DNA of 43,263 nt from Halanaerobium congolense (GTDB taxonomy: Bacteria > Bacillota > Halanaerobiia > Halanaerobiales > Halanaerobiaceae): assembly GCF_004366375.1 (NCBI RefSeq), contig NZ_SOEF01000022.1:1-43263 (forward strand), in the 5' to 3' direction. Shown here piece by piece: positions 43,212 to 43,263 of the stretch. The translations under genes were made by a program, and so were the position numbers. The notes beneath the pieces were generated by a model. The model did no database searches, was not told the origin of the DNA, and saw nothing but the letters and a program-made list of their open reading frames with translations. Numbering within the stretch: position 1 is the first letter of the stretch; every line of letters starts with the position of its first letter.

Positions 43212-43263
43212 TATTAAAAATCAAGTGATAATTAAAATTAAAAAATTAAAAACATTGATCAGG

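Larger units (their letters stand above)
38345..43256 (+). repeat. Direct tandem duplication, two 2455-bp units (38345-40799 and 40800-43254)
   Basis: Every base I compared at offset 2455 is the same, and all three genes encode identical proteins. Identity extends through TT at 40800-40801/43255-43256 and stops after it. TT is also the first dinucleotide at the left edge (38345-38346), so the junction has 2 bp of microhomology. Each unit is complete: operator/promoter, niaR, small membrane gene, symporter gene and about 115 bp of downstream DNA. Absence of any divergence points to a very recent event or to an assembly artefact. Confidence 0.95.

Overview
The window looks like a chromosomal segment of a low-GC Gram-positive (Bacillota) anaerobe. 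Three things suggest this: AT-rich DNA, strong GGAGG-type ribosome binding sites with many TTG/GTG starts, and a right-hand half that follows the Bacillus/Clostridium order dnaX-ebfC-recR ... tmk-darA-holB-ricT-yabA-trmN6-rsmI-metG. Acidic proteins, Rex and the oxidoreductase set would fit a halophilic fermenter such as Halanaerobiales, but that placement is inference.

Positions 1-20805 are an accessory, defence-rich region. It opens with the end of an IS21-like element that has removed the N-lobe of a Ser/Thr-kinase-like gene. Next come an ApeA-like HEPN protein, an AT-rich non-coding stretch, and a small acidic gene cut by a complete IS21-family element (istA/istB, minus strand). A MarR-controlled oxidoreductase cassette follows: nitroreductase, YqhD/butanol-dehydrogenase-like ADH and an OYE-like flavin oxidoreductase. 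After it lie a HepT/MntA toxin-antitoxin pair (minus strand), a type I restriction-modification operon (hsdM-hsdS-hsdR plus a 49-residue Cys-rich gene) and a two-gene AAA+ ATPase/subtilase module of the IetAS type. No integrase is seen.

Positions 20939-32155 begin the conserved core. A consensus promoter drives tRNA-Arg(ACG), tadA (whose product edits that tRNA) and tRNA-Ser(CGA), which overlaps the tadA 3' end. Then come tRNA-Ser(GGA), the large Bacillus-type SRP RNA, dnaX-ebfC-recR, guaB, trxB, and a tight tmk-darA-holB-ricT-yabA-trmN6 run linking dTMP supply, c-di-AMP sensing, the clamp loader, RNA processing control and replication-initiation control.

Positions 32234-38276 continue with rsmI, metG, rex, a WalJ/YycJ-type metallo-hydrolase, rlmH, a zinc-ribbon SAM methyltransferase and a small secreted protein.

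Positions 38345-43256 are a direct tandem duplication of a 2455-bp unit. Each unit carries a NiaR-type operator/promoter, niaR, a small two-helix membrane protein and a sodium:solute symporter, which suggests a candidate NiaR-controlled vitamin B3 transporter. The breakpoint falls inside the -35 box, so the two niaR promoters differ there by one base.

The most interesting items are the clustered defence systems with the unannotated 49-aa gene, the tRNA-Arg/tadA/tRNA-Ser arrangement, a possible dnaX frameshift site, and the duplicated NiaR-symporter unit.
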